DNA of 64,000 nt. Source: Parolsenella sp958406235. Its GTDB lineage: Bacteria > Actinomycetota > Coriobacteriia > Coriobacteriales > Atopobiaceae. A program made the position numbers and the translations under genes. How positions within the stretch are numbered: the stretch's first letter is position 1; every line of letters begins with the position of its first letter. The stretch covers positions 248,001 to 312,000 of the forward strand of contig NZ_JBCLNF010000001.1 in NCBI RefSeq assembly GCF_039062465.1, given 5' to 3'. Below the pieces are notes generated by a model. The model saw only the letters and a list, made by a program, of their open reading frames with translations, ran no database searches and was not told the origin of the DNA. Below are positions 34,471-43,193 of this stretch, in pieces.

Positions 34471-35264
34471 GTGAAATGGACCAATCGATCCCCGCGGCTC
34501 CTCAGGGCACGATTGCCGTGTTCATCGACTACGAGAACCTTGCTCTTGGTACTGGCAAGCGCAATCGTCGAGGCCATCAGGAGCCAGGTCCCGCGCCGGA
34601 CGTCAAACGCATTCTCGAGCGCCTTGTCGAAAAGGGACGCATCGTCGTGAAGCGTGCCTATTGCGACTGGCAGCGCTTTGATGAGGCGGTAACGCCGCTG
34701 CATGAGCTGGGCATAGAGCTGATCGAGATTCCCGATCGAGCCTATACGGGCAAGAATTCCGCAGACATCCGCCTTGCCGTAGACGCCATGGAGATGTGTC
34801 TCACCAAGAACCACATTGACACCTTTGCGGTTCTCTCCGGCGACTCGGACTTCTCGCCGCTTGTCTCCAAGCTCCGAGAGTTCAACAAGACCGTGATTGG
34901 CGTGGGCATGCGCGAGGCGACGAGCACCTTGCTCACCGAGGTCTGCGACGAGTTCATCTTCTATGAGGACATCGTCTCCGCTGGTGGCGTTCCCGCCTAC
35001 GAGGATCGGGTCCCGAAGGAGAAACTCGCTTGCTATAAGCTCATGTTGGAGACCGTCGACGCCCTCCAGCGAGAGACCGACAGCATCATTCGGGCGTCGC
35101 TCATTAAGGACACCATGCGCCGTAAGCAGCCGCAGTTCTCCGAGAGGAGCTATGGCTATCGTTCTTTCACGGCGCTGTTGCGCGAGGCCGCGTCGTTTGG
35201 CCTCATTGAAATTCACACCGACCCTCGAAGCGGCACCGCCGTTGTCGATGGGTTCTGCGAGTAG
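34467..35264 (+). CDS. NYN domain protein (LabA/PIN-like) with OST-HTH-type C terminus
   Basis: A 265-residue protein. The N-terminal NYN/PIN-like nuclease domain shows AVFIDYENLAL, DIRLAVDAMEM and LSGDSDFSPLVSKLR, carrying the acidic residues expected for a metal-dependent RNase. The C-terminal part (about 185-265, with SYGYRSFTALLREAASFGLIEI) looks like a LOTUS/OST-HTH RNA-binding domain. So an RNA-processing or RNA-decay role is likely. It starts with a GTG overlapping the previous stop by 4 nt. Confidence 0.8.
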   Translation: MSEMDQSIPAAPQGTIAVFIDYENLALGTGKRNRRGHQEPGPAPDVKRILERLVEKGRIVVKRAYCDWQRFDEAVTPLHELGIELIEIPDRAYTGKNSADIRLAVDAMEMCLTKNHIDTFAVLSGDSDFSPLVSKLREFNKTVIGVGMREATSTLLTEVCDEFIFYEDIVSAGGVPAYEDRVPKEKLACYKLMLETVDALQRETDSIIRASLIKDTMRRKQPQFSERSYGYRSFTALLREAASFGLIEIHTDPRSGTAVVDGFCE

Positions 35265-35276
35265 GGGAGGACCCGC

Positions 35277-35885
35277 ATGACCGAGAAGACCACCACCGCG
35301 AGGTTTGGCGCTGGAAAGATTACCATGGTTGACCGCCTGATCGACGAGGTCTCCGGCCCCGTTCGTCGTGCTCGTCAGGAAGCTTCCCATACGCTCACGA
35401 GTATGCTTGCCGATGACCCCAACGCCCTTGGCGACAAGCTTCCGGCTGTTGCCGAGGCCATGGTCGACGCGTTGTTCCGTTCGGAGGCGCAGACGCGCTG
35501 GGAGGCACTTGATGCGCTCCGTTATATTGCCGATGTTGACCCCACGCTTGTCGAGGATTCCTACGAGGGCGCTGAGGCCTCGCTGTTTGATGAGAACAAC
35601 TCTCGCGTTCGCGTTTCCGCCTTCTGCCTGATTGCTCGTATGGGTTCCAAATCCCCCGATGCTGCCGAGAAGGCCTGGCCTCTTCTCGACGAGGCCATCC
35701 AGTGCTATCACGGTGACCTTGGCTACCGCGATATGCTTGCTGGCATGCTTGAGTTCGTTCAGGGAGAGGCGAGCGATGAGATTAAGTCCGCCCTTGCTGA
35801 GCGCATTCGTTTCGACGCCGAGAACGGAAGAGGCTTCGTCAAGGATCGTTCTGCCGAGATCATCGCCATCGTCGACGGCAAGTAG
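35277..35885 (+). CDS. HEAT-repeat-like protein
   Basis: A 202-residue all-helical protein with repeated amphipathic helix pairs, for example RRARQEASHTLTSMLADDP, RWEALDALRYIADVDP and RVRVSAFCLIARMGSKSPD. These fit HEAT/Armadillo-type repeats used as protein scaffolds. There is no signal peptide or membrane segment. The ATG follows GGGGAGGA. It is the fourth gene of the dehydrogenase-membrane protein-NYN-HEAT string; a scaffold role for the NYN protein is only a guess. Confidence 0.65.
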   Translation: MTEKTTTARFGAGKITMVDRLIDEVSGPVRRARQEASHTLTSMLADDPNALGDKLPAVAEAMVDALFRSEAQTRWEALDALRYIADVDPTLVEDSYEGAEASLFDENNSRVRVSAFCLIARMGSKSPDAAEKAWPLLDEAIQCYHGDLGYRDMLAGMLEFVQGEASDEIKSALAERIRFDAENGRGFVKDRSAEIIAIVDGK

Positions 35886-35996
35886 GTTTCGGCTCTGTGA
35901 AGCCGTGCGCGCGCTTGCTTCGCCTTCAATTGTTCTTACGTAGAATCGCTTACGCAGCTAATAGCGGGTCGCTCCGCAATACGACGAGGGGGAAAT

Positions 35997-37091
35997 ATGG
36001 CCCATCAGGTAACGCTCATTCCTGGCGATGGCATCGGTCCGGAGATTTCTGCTGCCATGCGTGAGGTCGTCGAAGCCTCTGGCGTAAGCATCGACTGGCA
36101 TGTCCAGGAGGCTGGCGCCCACGTCATGGAGGAAGAGGGCACTCCGCTGCCTGAGCGCGTCCTCGATTCGATTCGCGAGACCGGCACCGCCATCAAGGGC
36201 CCGGTTACCACGCCCGTGGGTTCCGGATTCCGCAGCGTGAACGTTGCACTGAGACGCGCCTTCGATCTCTATGCCTGCGTGCGCCCGTGCCTCTCGATGC
36301 CTGGCGACGGTAGCCGTTATGATGGCGTTGACCTCGTAATCGTTCGCGAGAACACGGAAGACCTCTACGCGGGCATCGAGTTCGATGAGGGTAGCGAGGG
36401 CGCTCGTTCTATCATCGACACCGTCGCCGCGCAGGGGGCCGGCACCATCAAGCCTGACTCCGCGATTTCGCTTAAGCCCATCAGCGTGAGCGGATCCGAG
36501 CGCATCATTCGCTATGCGTTTGATTACGCTCACAAGAACGGCCGCCGCAAGGTCACTGCCGTTCACAAGGCGAACATCATGAAGTGCACGGACGGCCTGT
36601 TCCTCCACACGGCCGAGCGCGTCGCTGCCGAGTACCCCGATATCGAGTTTGACAACAAGATTGTCGACGCCACGTGCATGGGCCTCGTGCAAAACCCCGC
36701 GGACTTCGATGTCATGGTCCTTCCTAACCTCTACGGCGACATCGTGAGCGACCTCTGTGCCGGTCTCGTTGGAGGACTTGGCCTCGCGCCCGGGTCCAAC
36801 ATTGGCCTGAACCAGGCCATTTTCGAGGCTACGCACGGTAGTGCCCCCGATATCGCGGGTAAGGACATCGCCAACCCCACGGCAATGATTCTCTCCGCGG
36901 CGATGATGCTCGATCACCTTGGCGAGAACGAGGCGGCGCATCGCATTCGCACTGCCGTGCGCGAGGTCCTCTCTGCCGGCGAGAGCGTCACTGCGGACAT
37001 CAAGCGTGCCCTCACGGGCTCCACTGAGGGTTCCGTTGGGACGCGAGCCTATGGTGCCGCCGTCGCCGCTCGTGTTGCAGAGCTTGCCTAG
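35997..37091 (+). CDS. NAD-dependent isocitrate / isopropylmalate dehydrogenase family protein
   Basis: A 364-residue beta-decarboxylating dehydrogenase. Motifs are TLIPGDGIGPEI, the substrate loop LVIVRENTEDLYAGIEF, HKANIMK with catalytic Lys, and ATHGSAPDIAGKDIANP with the nucleotide loop. The VRENTED sequence is closer to NAD-dependent isocitrate dehydrogenases than to LeuB, and no other leucine genes are nearby, so isocitrate is the preferred substrate. Homoisocitrate is possible. A GC-rich hairpin follows at 37144-37166. Confidence 0.9.
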   Translation: MAHQVTLIPGDGIGPEISAAMREVVEASGVSIDWHVQEAGAHVMEEEGTPLPERVLDSIRETGTAIKGPVTTPVGSGFRSVNVALRRAFDLYACVRPCLSMPGDGSRYDGVDLVIVRENTEDLYAGIEFDEGSEGARSIIDTVAAQGAGTIKPDSAISLKPISVSGSERIIRYAFDYAHKNGRRKVTAVHKANIMKCTDGLFLHTAERVAAEYPDIEFDNKIVDATCMGLVQNPADFDVMVLPNLYGDIVSDLCAGLVGGLGLAPGSNIGLNQAIFEATHGSAPDIAGKDIANPTAMILSAAMMLDHLGENEAAHRIRTAVREVLSAGESVTADIKRALTGSTEGSVGTRAYGAAVAARVAELA

Positions 37092-37143
37092 CGTCAACGT
37101 GGTGTCTCCAACATTGGGGTAGACTTGCCAAAGTATGCATGCG

Positions 37144-37172
37144 CGGCCGGGTTTCTTACCCGGCCGTTCGAT
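37144..37172 (+). terminator. Hairpin after the isocitrate dehydrogenase gene
   Basis: CGGCCGGGT (37144-37152) and ACCCGGCCG (37158-37166) are a perfect 9-bp stem with a TTCTT loop, followed by TTCGATTGATTT. It ends 22 bp before the next start codon, so it may also affect translation of that gene. Confidence 0.55.
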
Positions 37173-37188
37173 TGATTTGGAGTTTTCA

Positions 37189-38106
37189 ATGGATGATAAG
37201 AAGTCTTCCGATAAGCATGCCTCGCAGGGCGCGCGTTCCGGCGGTGCTAGGTTCTCGCAGGCTCCTAAGGCTGCTGCCTCTGTTCCTGTCCAGATTCTTG
37301 CCGCAGGCGTCGTCATCGCTCTCGTCGTTGGCGTGCTCGTCGGTCACTTCGTTCTTGGGGGCGGTGCGCCGTCTCCGGCGTTCCCTGGCGCCACGACGGT
37401 TTCCGAGGGCGACCTCGACCGGGTGATTGCCTCCTATACCTATAACGGCAAGACTGAGACCATCACCGTTCGCGATGCCATCGAGTCCCAGATCTCGCTC
37501 GACTCCGCTAAGGATGCGGATGGCAACTACTCGTTGCCCAACGCCGACTCCACCCTTGCTGTCGCTCGCAACCAGATTCTTGCCAAGCAGGCAGAGGCCG
37601 AGGGAATCACGGTCTCAGATGATGAGATCGGCTCTTATGCCGAGCAGATCCTCGGTACGTCCGACATTGCCTCCCTTGCGCAGCAGTACGGCTTGACCGA
37701 GGATCAGGCAAAGGAAGTCGTTCGCGAGAGCGCTGCCATGTACAAGCTCAAGGAGAAGGTCTGCAGCACTCAGGCGGGTACCATCCCCGATGCCCCCACG
37801 GCTCCCGCCGAGGGCGCGGAGGATACCGCCACGAGCGATTACGGGGCTTACATCGTCAACCTCATCGGCGACGAGTGGGATGCCACCAATAACACCTGGG
37901 CGCGCACTGACGGTCCTTACTACGAGGCCCTGAAGGACGAGACCTGGACTCCCGATTCCGCCACGTACGCCCAGGCGCAGATCGCCTACGCCGTTGCCTA
38001 TAAGCAGTATGCTTCTAACGCCACGGCGTCGAGCAGCGAGTGGACTGCCTACGTGAACGGCATCCTCTCCAGTGCTTCCATCCAGATCTATACCCTGGGC
38101 GCATAA
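37189..38106 (+). CDS. Membrane-anchored SurA-N-like protein
   Basis: A 305-residue protein with a charged cytoplasmic start, one transmembrane helix (about residues 35-60, QILAAGVVIALVVGVLVGHF) and an extracytoplasmic part. The segment from about 110 to 190 (DSTLAVARNQILAKQAEAEGITVSDDEIGSYA, then a helical QYGLTEDQAKEVVRE) matches the SurA N-terminal chaperone domain. No parvulin-type peptidyl-prolyl isomerase domain follows, so a chaperone rather than an enzyme is likely. GGAG (37179-37182) precedes the ATG. Confidence 0.7.
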   Translation: MDDKKSSDKHASQGARSGGARFSQAPKAAASVPVQILAAGVVIALVVGVLVGHFVLGGGAPSPAFPGATTVSEGDLDRVIASYTYNGKTETITVRDAIESQISLDSAKDADGNYSLPNADSTLAVARNQILAKQAEAEGITVSDDEIGSYAEQILGTSDIASLAQQYGLTEDQAKEVVRESAAMYKLKEKVCSTQAGTIPDAPTAPAEGAEDTATSDYGAYIVNLIGDEWDATNNTWARTDGPYYEALKDETWTPDSATYAQAQIAYAVAYKQYASNATASSSEWTAYVNGILSSASIQIYTLGA

Positions 38107-38113
38107 GAGAGCC

Positions 38114-39322
38114 GTGGATCTTATCGTAAGCAGGTGCCTGTTGGGCGAGCGTTGCCGTTACGACGGTGGCGCTCGCCCTTGCGCGTCCGTAGAGGCACTC
38201 GTGCGTTCCGTGAGGAATGGGGGAGGACGCGTCGTTCCCATTTGCCCCGAGGTTGACGGCGGTCTGACCACTCCTCGACCGCCTGCCGAAATTCTCGGAG
38301 ATTCCGTTGTCACCGTGTCTGGGGACGACGTAACCGCAGCTTATGTACGCGGGGCGAGGTTCGCCGCCTCTCGTGCTCGTGAGCTCTCTTCGCCGCTCGC
38401 CGTACTCAAGGCGAAGAGTCCGGCCTGTGGCTCCGGAGTCGTCTACGATGGAACCCATACAGGGAGACTCGTGAGGGGAACGGGTTTTGCGGCCCGTGCT
38501 CTCGAAAAGGAGGGAATCATCGTGGTTGATGAGAAGGTTGTCGAGGGTTGCCGTGCGAGCGTCGAGCATCCCGTTGCCATCGTCCTCGGAAGTGGTCTGG
38601 GTGCGCTTGCTGCCGCGGTCAAGCCCGTCCGTCGCATTCCGTATGCCGATATCGACGGGTTCCCGGTTACGGCTCGCCCGGTTGCCGGGCACACGTTTGA
38701 AGCGACGGTCGGCACCATCGATGGAGTACCCGTCGTCGTGTATCCGGGCCGCGTCCACCTGTATCAGGGCTATGATCCGGCCCAGGTGACCTCGCTTGTG
38801 CGCCACGCCTATAAGCTCGGTTGTCGCGACATCATCTTTGCCTGCGCGACGGGCGCCATTGCAGGGCGTGCCCATGTGGGCCTTGGCCTGATCACGGACC
38901 ATCTCAACCTTACGGGTACGAACCCCCTTATCGAGGACGAGGACCTTGCCTGCGTCGAATCGCCCTTCGTTGGCATGACGGATGTCTACACGCCCTATCT
39001 GCGCAGTCTTGCCGCTGGGGTCGCAGCGGATAACGGCATCGACCTCCAACAGGGCGTTTATGCTGGCCTTCTCGGACCTTGCTTTGAGACCGGCGCCGAG
39101 GTTGCCATGCTCGGCAGCCTGGGAGCCTCCTATGCGGGCATGTCCCTTGTCTGCGAGGCTATCATGGCTCATGCCCTCGGTATGAACGTCCTCGGCGTCA
39201 CCCTCGCTGCCAACATGGCTGGCGAGGCCGGCGTCACGCACGAATCCGTTCTTGAGGTCGCCCACGATCACGAGAAGGACTTCGAGACCCTCATTCGCGG
39301 AGTCCTCGCCCGTCTCAAGTAG
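38114..39322 (+). CDS. DUF523 - purine nucleoside phosphorylase fusion
   Basis: A 402-residue two-domain protein. Residues 1-140 are a DUF523 domain with VSRCLLGERCRYDGG, CPEVDGGLTTPRPPAEI and AVLKAKSPACGSG. Residues 150-402 are a trimeric-type purine nucleoside phosphorylase with AIVLGSGLGAL, the phosphate-loop region, GLLGPCFETGAEVAMLGSLGA and GMSLVCEAIMAH. It would split nucleosides into base and ribose-1-phosphate. GTG 38114 starts right at the DUF523 domain with only a weak AAGAGAG site. DUF523 function is not known to me. It ends at a clear terminator (39377-39412). Confidence 0.85.
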   Translation: MDLIVSRCLLGERCRYDGGARPCASVEALVRSVRNGGGRVVPICPEVDGGLTTPRPPAEILGDSVVTVSGDDVTAAYVRGARFAASRARELSSPLAVLKAKSPACGSGVVYDGTHTGRLVRGTGFAARALEKEGIIVVDEKVVEGCRASVEHPVAIVLGSGLGALAAAVKPVRRIPYADIDGFPVTARPVAGHTFEATVGTIDGVPVVVYPGRVHLYQGYDPAQVTSLVRHAYKLGCRDIIFACATGAIAGRAHVGLGLITDHLNLTGTNPLIEDEDLACVESPFVGMTDVYTPYLRSLAAGVAADNGIDLQQGVYAGLLGPCFETGAEVAMLGSLGASYAGMSLVCEAIMAHALGMNVLGVTLAANMAGEAGVTHESVLEVAHDHEKDFETLIRGVLARLK

Positions 39323-39376
39323 GGAAGGGCTTGTTCCTTTGTACCGGTAGTTTTTTGATTGAGCCGCACCTTGCTG

Positions 39377-39412
39377 GGCCGTCTTGGCAGAAAGCCGAGG
39401 CGGCCTTTTTCT
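39377..39412 (+). terminator. Terminator after the nucleoside phosphorylase gene
   Basis: GGCCGTCTTGGC (39377-39388) pairs with GCCGAGGCGGCC (39394-39405) with G-T wobbles, followed by TTTTTCTCG. It is a good intrinsic terminator. Confidence 0.8.
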
Positions 39413-39424
39413 CGTTGATTCCTT

Positions 39425-39510
39425 GGGACAATCTTCGTTTTTGCTGGGACGATCTCCGGTATTTCTGAAGCAATCCCCGGTTTTGCTGGGGCAATCTTCG
39501 GATTTTTGTT
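39425..39510. repeat. Tandem repeat, four units of about 21 bp
   Basis: Units start at 39425, 39446, 39467 and 39488. Each has the pattern GGGACAATCTTCG plus a T-rich end. Unit length is 21 bp (the last about 23), i.e. two helical turns. The copies have diverged at several sites. It lies between the terminator and the feo promoter; it may be a regulator array or an inert repeat. Confidence 0.7.
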
Positions 39511-39561
39511 CCCAGATCTCGGCATAACCAAATGTTAACCAAATCAAACGGTTCACCACGG

Positions 39562-39628
39562 TTGACTCATGCAAAAGTTAGGCACATACTACTCAAATTA
39601 GTTATGGAGTTAGTTGGGGACAACTTTT
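39562..39628 (+). promoter_or_regulatory. Promoter region of the feo operon
   Basis: TTGACT (39562-39567), a 17-bp spacer and CATACT (39585-39590) form a plausible promoter. AAAAGTT (39573-39579) within the spacer is mirrored by AACTTTT (39622-39628). An iron-responsive DtxR/Fur-type site is expected here, but I find no convincing consensus box. Confidence 0.45.
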
Positions 39629-39644
39629 GGTTAGAGGAGCAGCT

Positions 39645-39884
39645 ATGGTTGCAGCGTCAGTCGCACAGCTTCCGCTTGCCATGGCACGCGAGGGCGAAGA
39701 CGTCCGCGTCGTGAGGGTCAGCGGCACCACCGAGATGCGACGTCACCTCGAGAACCTTGGATTTGTCGAGGGTGCCGTGGTCAGGGTCGTAACCCAGGGC
39801 GGTGCCTCGGGGTCCATCGTGAGGGTTAAGGGAGCCCAGCTTGGTCTCGATCGCACAATCTGCATGCACGTGTTCGTTTGCTAA
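39645..39884 (+). CDS. feoA: FeoA domain protein, first copy
   Basis: A 79-residue SH3-like FeoA protein that supports FeoB-driven ferrous iron uptake from the cytoplasmic side. The core is EDVRVVRVSGTTEMRRHLENLGFVEGAVVRVV followed by GSIVRVKGAQLGLDRTICMHVFV. GAGGAG lies 5 nt before ATG 39645. It is followed by a second feoA and feoB, an arrangement common in anaerobic Gram-positive bacteria. Confidence 0.9.
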   Translation: MVAASVAQLPLAMAREGEDVRVVRVSGTTEMRRHLENLGFVEGAVVRVVTQGGASGSIVRVKGAQLGLDRTICMHVFVC

Positions 39885-39987
39885 TTCGCCTATTCGCTCG
39901 CTTGGGTTTCGCATTACATCAGGCGAATTCGCATCTAGTTGTCGTTTCAGGCCGGCATGCCGGCAGAGAGAGGAAGAGAGGGAACAG

Positions 39988-40215
39988 GTGACTACGCTTA
40001 AGGACATACCAGTTGGGTCGTCTTGCACGGTGAAGGCACTCACTGGTGTCGGGGCCGTGAAGCGCCGCATCATGGACATGGGCATCACCAAGGGCGCCAA
40101 GGTGAAGGTCGTTAAGGTGGCCCCACTTGGTGATCCGCTCGAGCTCAACGTTCGTGGCTACGAGCTTTCCATCCGCAAGGATGAGGCCGAGAAGGTCGAG
40201 GTCGAGCCCGAGTAA
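39988..40215 (+). CDS. feoA: FeoA domain protein, second copy
   Basis: A 75-residue FeoA protein: GSSCTVKALTGVGAVKRRIMDMGITKGAKVKVVKVAPLGDPLELNVRGYELSIRKDEA is the whole-domain pattern (GxxxxRxxxMG and GDPLExxxRGxxLxxR). GTG 39988 follows GAGAGGG. It differs strongly from the first copy, so both are old. It is 144 bp from feoB; the spacer contains no further gene. Confidence 0.92.
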   Translation: MTTLKDIPVGSSCTVKALTGVGAVKRRIMDMGITKGAKVKVVKVAPLGDPLELNVRGYELSIRKDEAEKVEVEPE

Positions 40216-40359
40216 GCGGGGATCGGCTTGGTGCCAGCTATGCTCCGCACGAGCGGAGAGGCGCGGTCTCGAGGGGATCTCCGCGCCCATCTGAAAAGGT
40301 CCGGCATAAGGGACCAGGGGGCCGACCCCGCCCCCAGCAACACATCAGGAAAGGGAGTC

Positions 40360-42948
40360 ATGGAAGACCGCATGTATATCGCGCTCGCAGGTAATCCGAA
40401 CTGCGGCAAGACCACGCTGTTCAACGCCCTCACCGGATCGAACGGCTATGTGGGAAACTGGCCTGGCGTCACCGTTGAGAAGAAGGAGGCCAACTGGAGG
40501 AAGGATAAGCAGATTACCTTCACCGACCTCCCCGGCATCTACTCGCTTTCTCCGTACTCTCCTGAGGAAGTCGTCTCGCGTGACTACCTCATCAAGAACC
40601 GCCCGTCTGCCGTTATCGACCTCGTCGATTCGACGAACCTCGAGCGCAACCTCTATCTTGCGACCCAGATTCTCGAGTGCGGCCTTCCCGTCGTTCTCGG
40701 CCTGAACATGCTCGACCTTCTCGAGAAGAGCGGCGACCGCATTGACGTGTCCGCCCTCTCTCGCGAGCTTGGCTGTGAGGTCGTTCAGGTGTCCGCCCTG
40801 CGCGAAACGAACGTCGATGACCTCGTCAACAAGGCCGTCGAGGCTGGCAAGGCGGGTACTGCTCCGGCTCCTGCCCGCGTCTTCTCCGACGAGGTCGAGG
40901 CGGCGCTTGCTAAGATCGAGAAGGGCATCGCCGGCAAGTGCGACGTTTCGCTGAACCGCTGGTTTGCCATCAAGGTGTTCGAGCGCGACGCCGCCGCCAT
41001 CGAGCCCCTCGGCCTTTCGAATGCCGAGCTCGAGGCCTTCGAGGCTGACATCAAGGCTGTCGAGACCGCTCGCGATGACGACGCCGAGTCCATCATCACC
41101 TCCGATCGTTACGAGTGGATCGCGCGCGTCATGGACGCTTGCGTCGTGAAGGCTCCGAAGAAGCTCACCACCTCCGAGAAGATCGACAAGGTCGTTACCA
41201 ACCGTGTCCTCGGTCTGCCGATCTTCGTCGTCGTGATGTTCCTCGTCTACTACATCGCCATCTCCACCGTAGGCACCGCTGGTACCGACTGGGTGAACGA
41301 CAATCTCTTCTCTGACGGCTTCTTCGTCAACTCTGCCGGCCAGGAGCAGTATGAGGCCGATGCCGAGGAGTTTGCCGACAACCACTACGGCGATCAGATT
41401 TCCGGCTTTATCGCCGCTGCCGAGGATGACGGCGTCGTGACCGAAGACGGTGCGACCGAGGTCTCCGACGCTGTCGACGCCCTTGCGGAAGACCCTGAGG
41501 ACGCCGACTCCGAGGCCATCGTTGACGGCTTCGTTGCCTCTGCTGCCGACGTGACCGCGAAGGACGTCGTGATCACCGACGAGGACGGCAACGACACCGA
41601 GGACACTATCCCCGCCGTCACGGCCGATGACTTCCTCGCCGCTGTCGATGCGCAGTCCGAGGAGCCCGATCCCGCGGACTACGACGGCTACGTCCCCTCC
41701 ATTCCCGGTGCCGTCGAGGGCTGGCTTGATGACGCGGGTGCGTCTGATGCGGTCAAGTCCCTCGTCATTGACGGCGTCATCGGCGGCGTCGGCTCCGTGC
41801 TCGGCTTCATCCCGCAGATGTTCGTCCTGTTCGTCCTCCTTTGCTTCCTCGAGGACTGCGGCTACATGAGCCGTGTCGCCTTCGTCATGGACCGCGTCTT
41901 CCGTCGCTTTGGCCTCTCTGGTAAGTCCTTCATCCCGATGCTCGTGAGCTCTGGTTGCGGCGTGCCTGGCGTTCTCGCCACCAAGACCATCGAGAACGAA
42001 AAGGACCGTCGCATGACGGCCATGCTCACCACGATGATTCCGTGCGGAGCCAAGCAGCCGATCATCGCCCTCGTCATGGGCGTCCTCATCGGCGGTTCTG
42101 ACGGCTGGTGGATCGCCCCGATGTTCTACTTCCTCGGCGTTGCCGCGATCATCATCTCCGGCATCATGCTGAAGAAGACCAAGGCCTTCGCTGGCGAGCC
42201 CACCCCGTTCGTCATGGAGCTCCCGTCCTACCACTTCCCGTCCATCAAGTCTTGGTGGCTCCACATCTGGGAGCGTGTCAGCGCGTACATCAAGAAGGCC
42301 GGTACGATCATCTTCGCCGCTGCCGTCGTGGTGTGGTTCCTCTCTAACTTTGGCTTTGACAACGGCGCGTTCGGCTTCCTGGCCGACGGCGACGTCGAGA
42401 AGTCCCTCCTGAAGGTCATCGCCGGTTCCATCTCCTGGCTCTTCGCCCCGCTTGGCGCCGACAACTGGATGGCCGCCGCCGCCTCCATCAACGCGCTCAT
42501 CGCCAAGGAGAACTTGGTCTCGACCTTCGGAGTCCTGTTTGGTCTTGGTGACGCCACCGAGAACTCCCTCTCCATGTGGAGCGGCTTCGCTGGCATGTTT
42601 ACGGATGCTTCCGGCATCATGCATGCCGGCGCCATGTGCGCGTTCGTTGCCTTCAACATGCTTGACGCTCCGTGCTTTGCCGCTATCGGTACGATTCGCA
42701 AGCAGATGGATGACCCCAAGTGGTTCTGGTTCGCCATTGCCTACCAGTGCGGCTTTGGCTGGGTTGTCGGCCTCATCATCAACCAGCTCTGGGAGCTCGC
42801 TGTTCTGGGTAACTTTGGCTTCTGGACCGTCGTGGCCTTCGTCGCGCTTGCTGGAATCCTGTTCATGCTCTTCCGTCCCGCTCCCAAGTACGACGGCAAG
42901 GACGAGCACATCCTCGATTCCCTTTCTGAGGCTGAGGCGTCGCTGTAG
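40360..42948 (+). CDS. feoB: Ferrous iron transport protein B
   Basis: An 862-residue membrane protein importing Fe2+. The N-terminal GTPase has G1 GNPNCGKTT, G3 DLPGIYSLS and G4 NMLD, followed by a GDI-like helical region. The membrane part has two Gate-type domains (GFIPQMFVLFVLLCFLEDCGYMSR and the later ALIAKENLVSTFGVLFG). Unusually, about 115 residues between the first two membrane helices (about 328-445) are very acidic, with some 38 Asp/Glu and a single Lys. In typical FeoB this loop is short. The start is ATG 40360 (AAAGGGAG very close) or ATG 40372. Confidence 0.95.
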   Translation: MEDRMYIALAGNPNCGKTTLFNALTGSNGYVGNWPGVTVEKKEANWRKDKQITFTDLPGIYSLSPYSPEEVVSRDYLIKNRPSAVIDLVDSTNLERNLYLATQILECGLPVVLGLNMLDLLEKSGDRIDVSALSRELGCEVVQVSALRETNVDDLVNKAVEAGKAGTAPAPARVFSDEVEAALAKIEKGIAGKCDVSLNRWFAIKVFERDAAAIEPLGLSNAELEAFEADIKAVETARDDDAESIITSDRYEWIARVMDACVVKAPKKLTTSEKIDKVVTNRVLGLPIFVVVMFLVYYIAISTVGTAGTDWVNDNLFSDGFFVNSAGQEQYEADAEEFADNHYGDQISGFIAAAEDDGVVTEDGATEVSDAVDALAEDPEDADSEAIVDGFVASAADVTAKDVVITDEDGNDTEDTIPAVTADDFLAAVDAQSEEPDPADYDGYVPSIPGAVEGWLDDAGASDAVKSLVIDGVIGGVGSVLGFIPQMFVLFVLLCFLEDCGYMSRVAFVMDRVFRRFGLSGKSFIPMLVSSGCGVPGVLATKTIENEKDRRMTAMLTTMIPCGAKQPIIALVMGVLIGGSDGWWIAPMFYFLGVAAIIISGIMLKKTKAFAGEPTPFVMELPSYHFPSIKSWWLHIWERVSAYIKKAGTIIFAAAVVVWFLSNFGFDNGAFGFLADGDVEKSLLKVIAGSISWLFAPLGADNWMAAAASINALIAKENLVSTFGVLFGLGDATENSLSMWSGFAGMFTDASGIMHAGAMCAFVAFNMLDAPCFAAIGTIRKQMDDPKWFWFAIAYQCGFGWVVGLIINQLWELAVLGNFGFWTVVAFVALAGILFMLFRPAPKYDGKDEHILDSLSEAEASL

Positions 42949-43034
42949 CGGCTAGGGTATGGCTGGCGACGTTCGAGACTCTTAGCAGCTAGTTCATCGC
43001 TCAGATCTAAACTCGCTCGTCATGTGCTTTGTGT

Positions 43035-43078
43035 AAGGGGCTGCGTGCCGCGATGCCGGCGCGCAGCCCCTTTGTTTC
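43035..43078 (+). terminator. Terminator after feoB
   Basis: AAGGGGCTGCG (43035-43045) pairs with CGCAGCCCCTT (43062-43072), followed by TGTTTCG. The apical part TGCCGCGATGCCGGCG can fold further. Confidence 0.8.
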
Positions 43079-43193
43079 GTTCGTGCGAGTGGGTGACGCA
43101 AGCGAACCCTCACGAATGACGTTTTTTGCCGCGCGCGAATACGGCTTGGAGGGCGGGTATCATGAACCGTAGCCTGATGATTTGGGAGGTTGC

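Noticed and set aside
39425..39510. CRISPR-like repeats before feo
   Set aside because: Units are directly adjacent and diverged; there are no spacers.
40345..42909. Long open frame antisense to feoB (854 codons)
   Set aside because: It is an Asp/Glu/Val-rich shadow of feoB with no recognisable motif and no upstream ribosome site of note.
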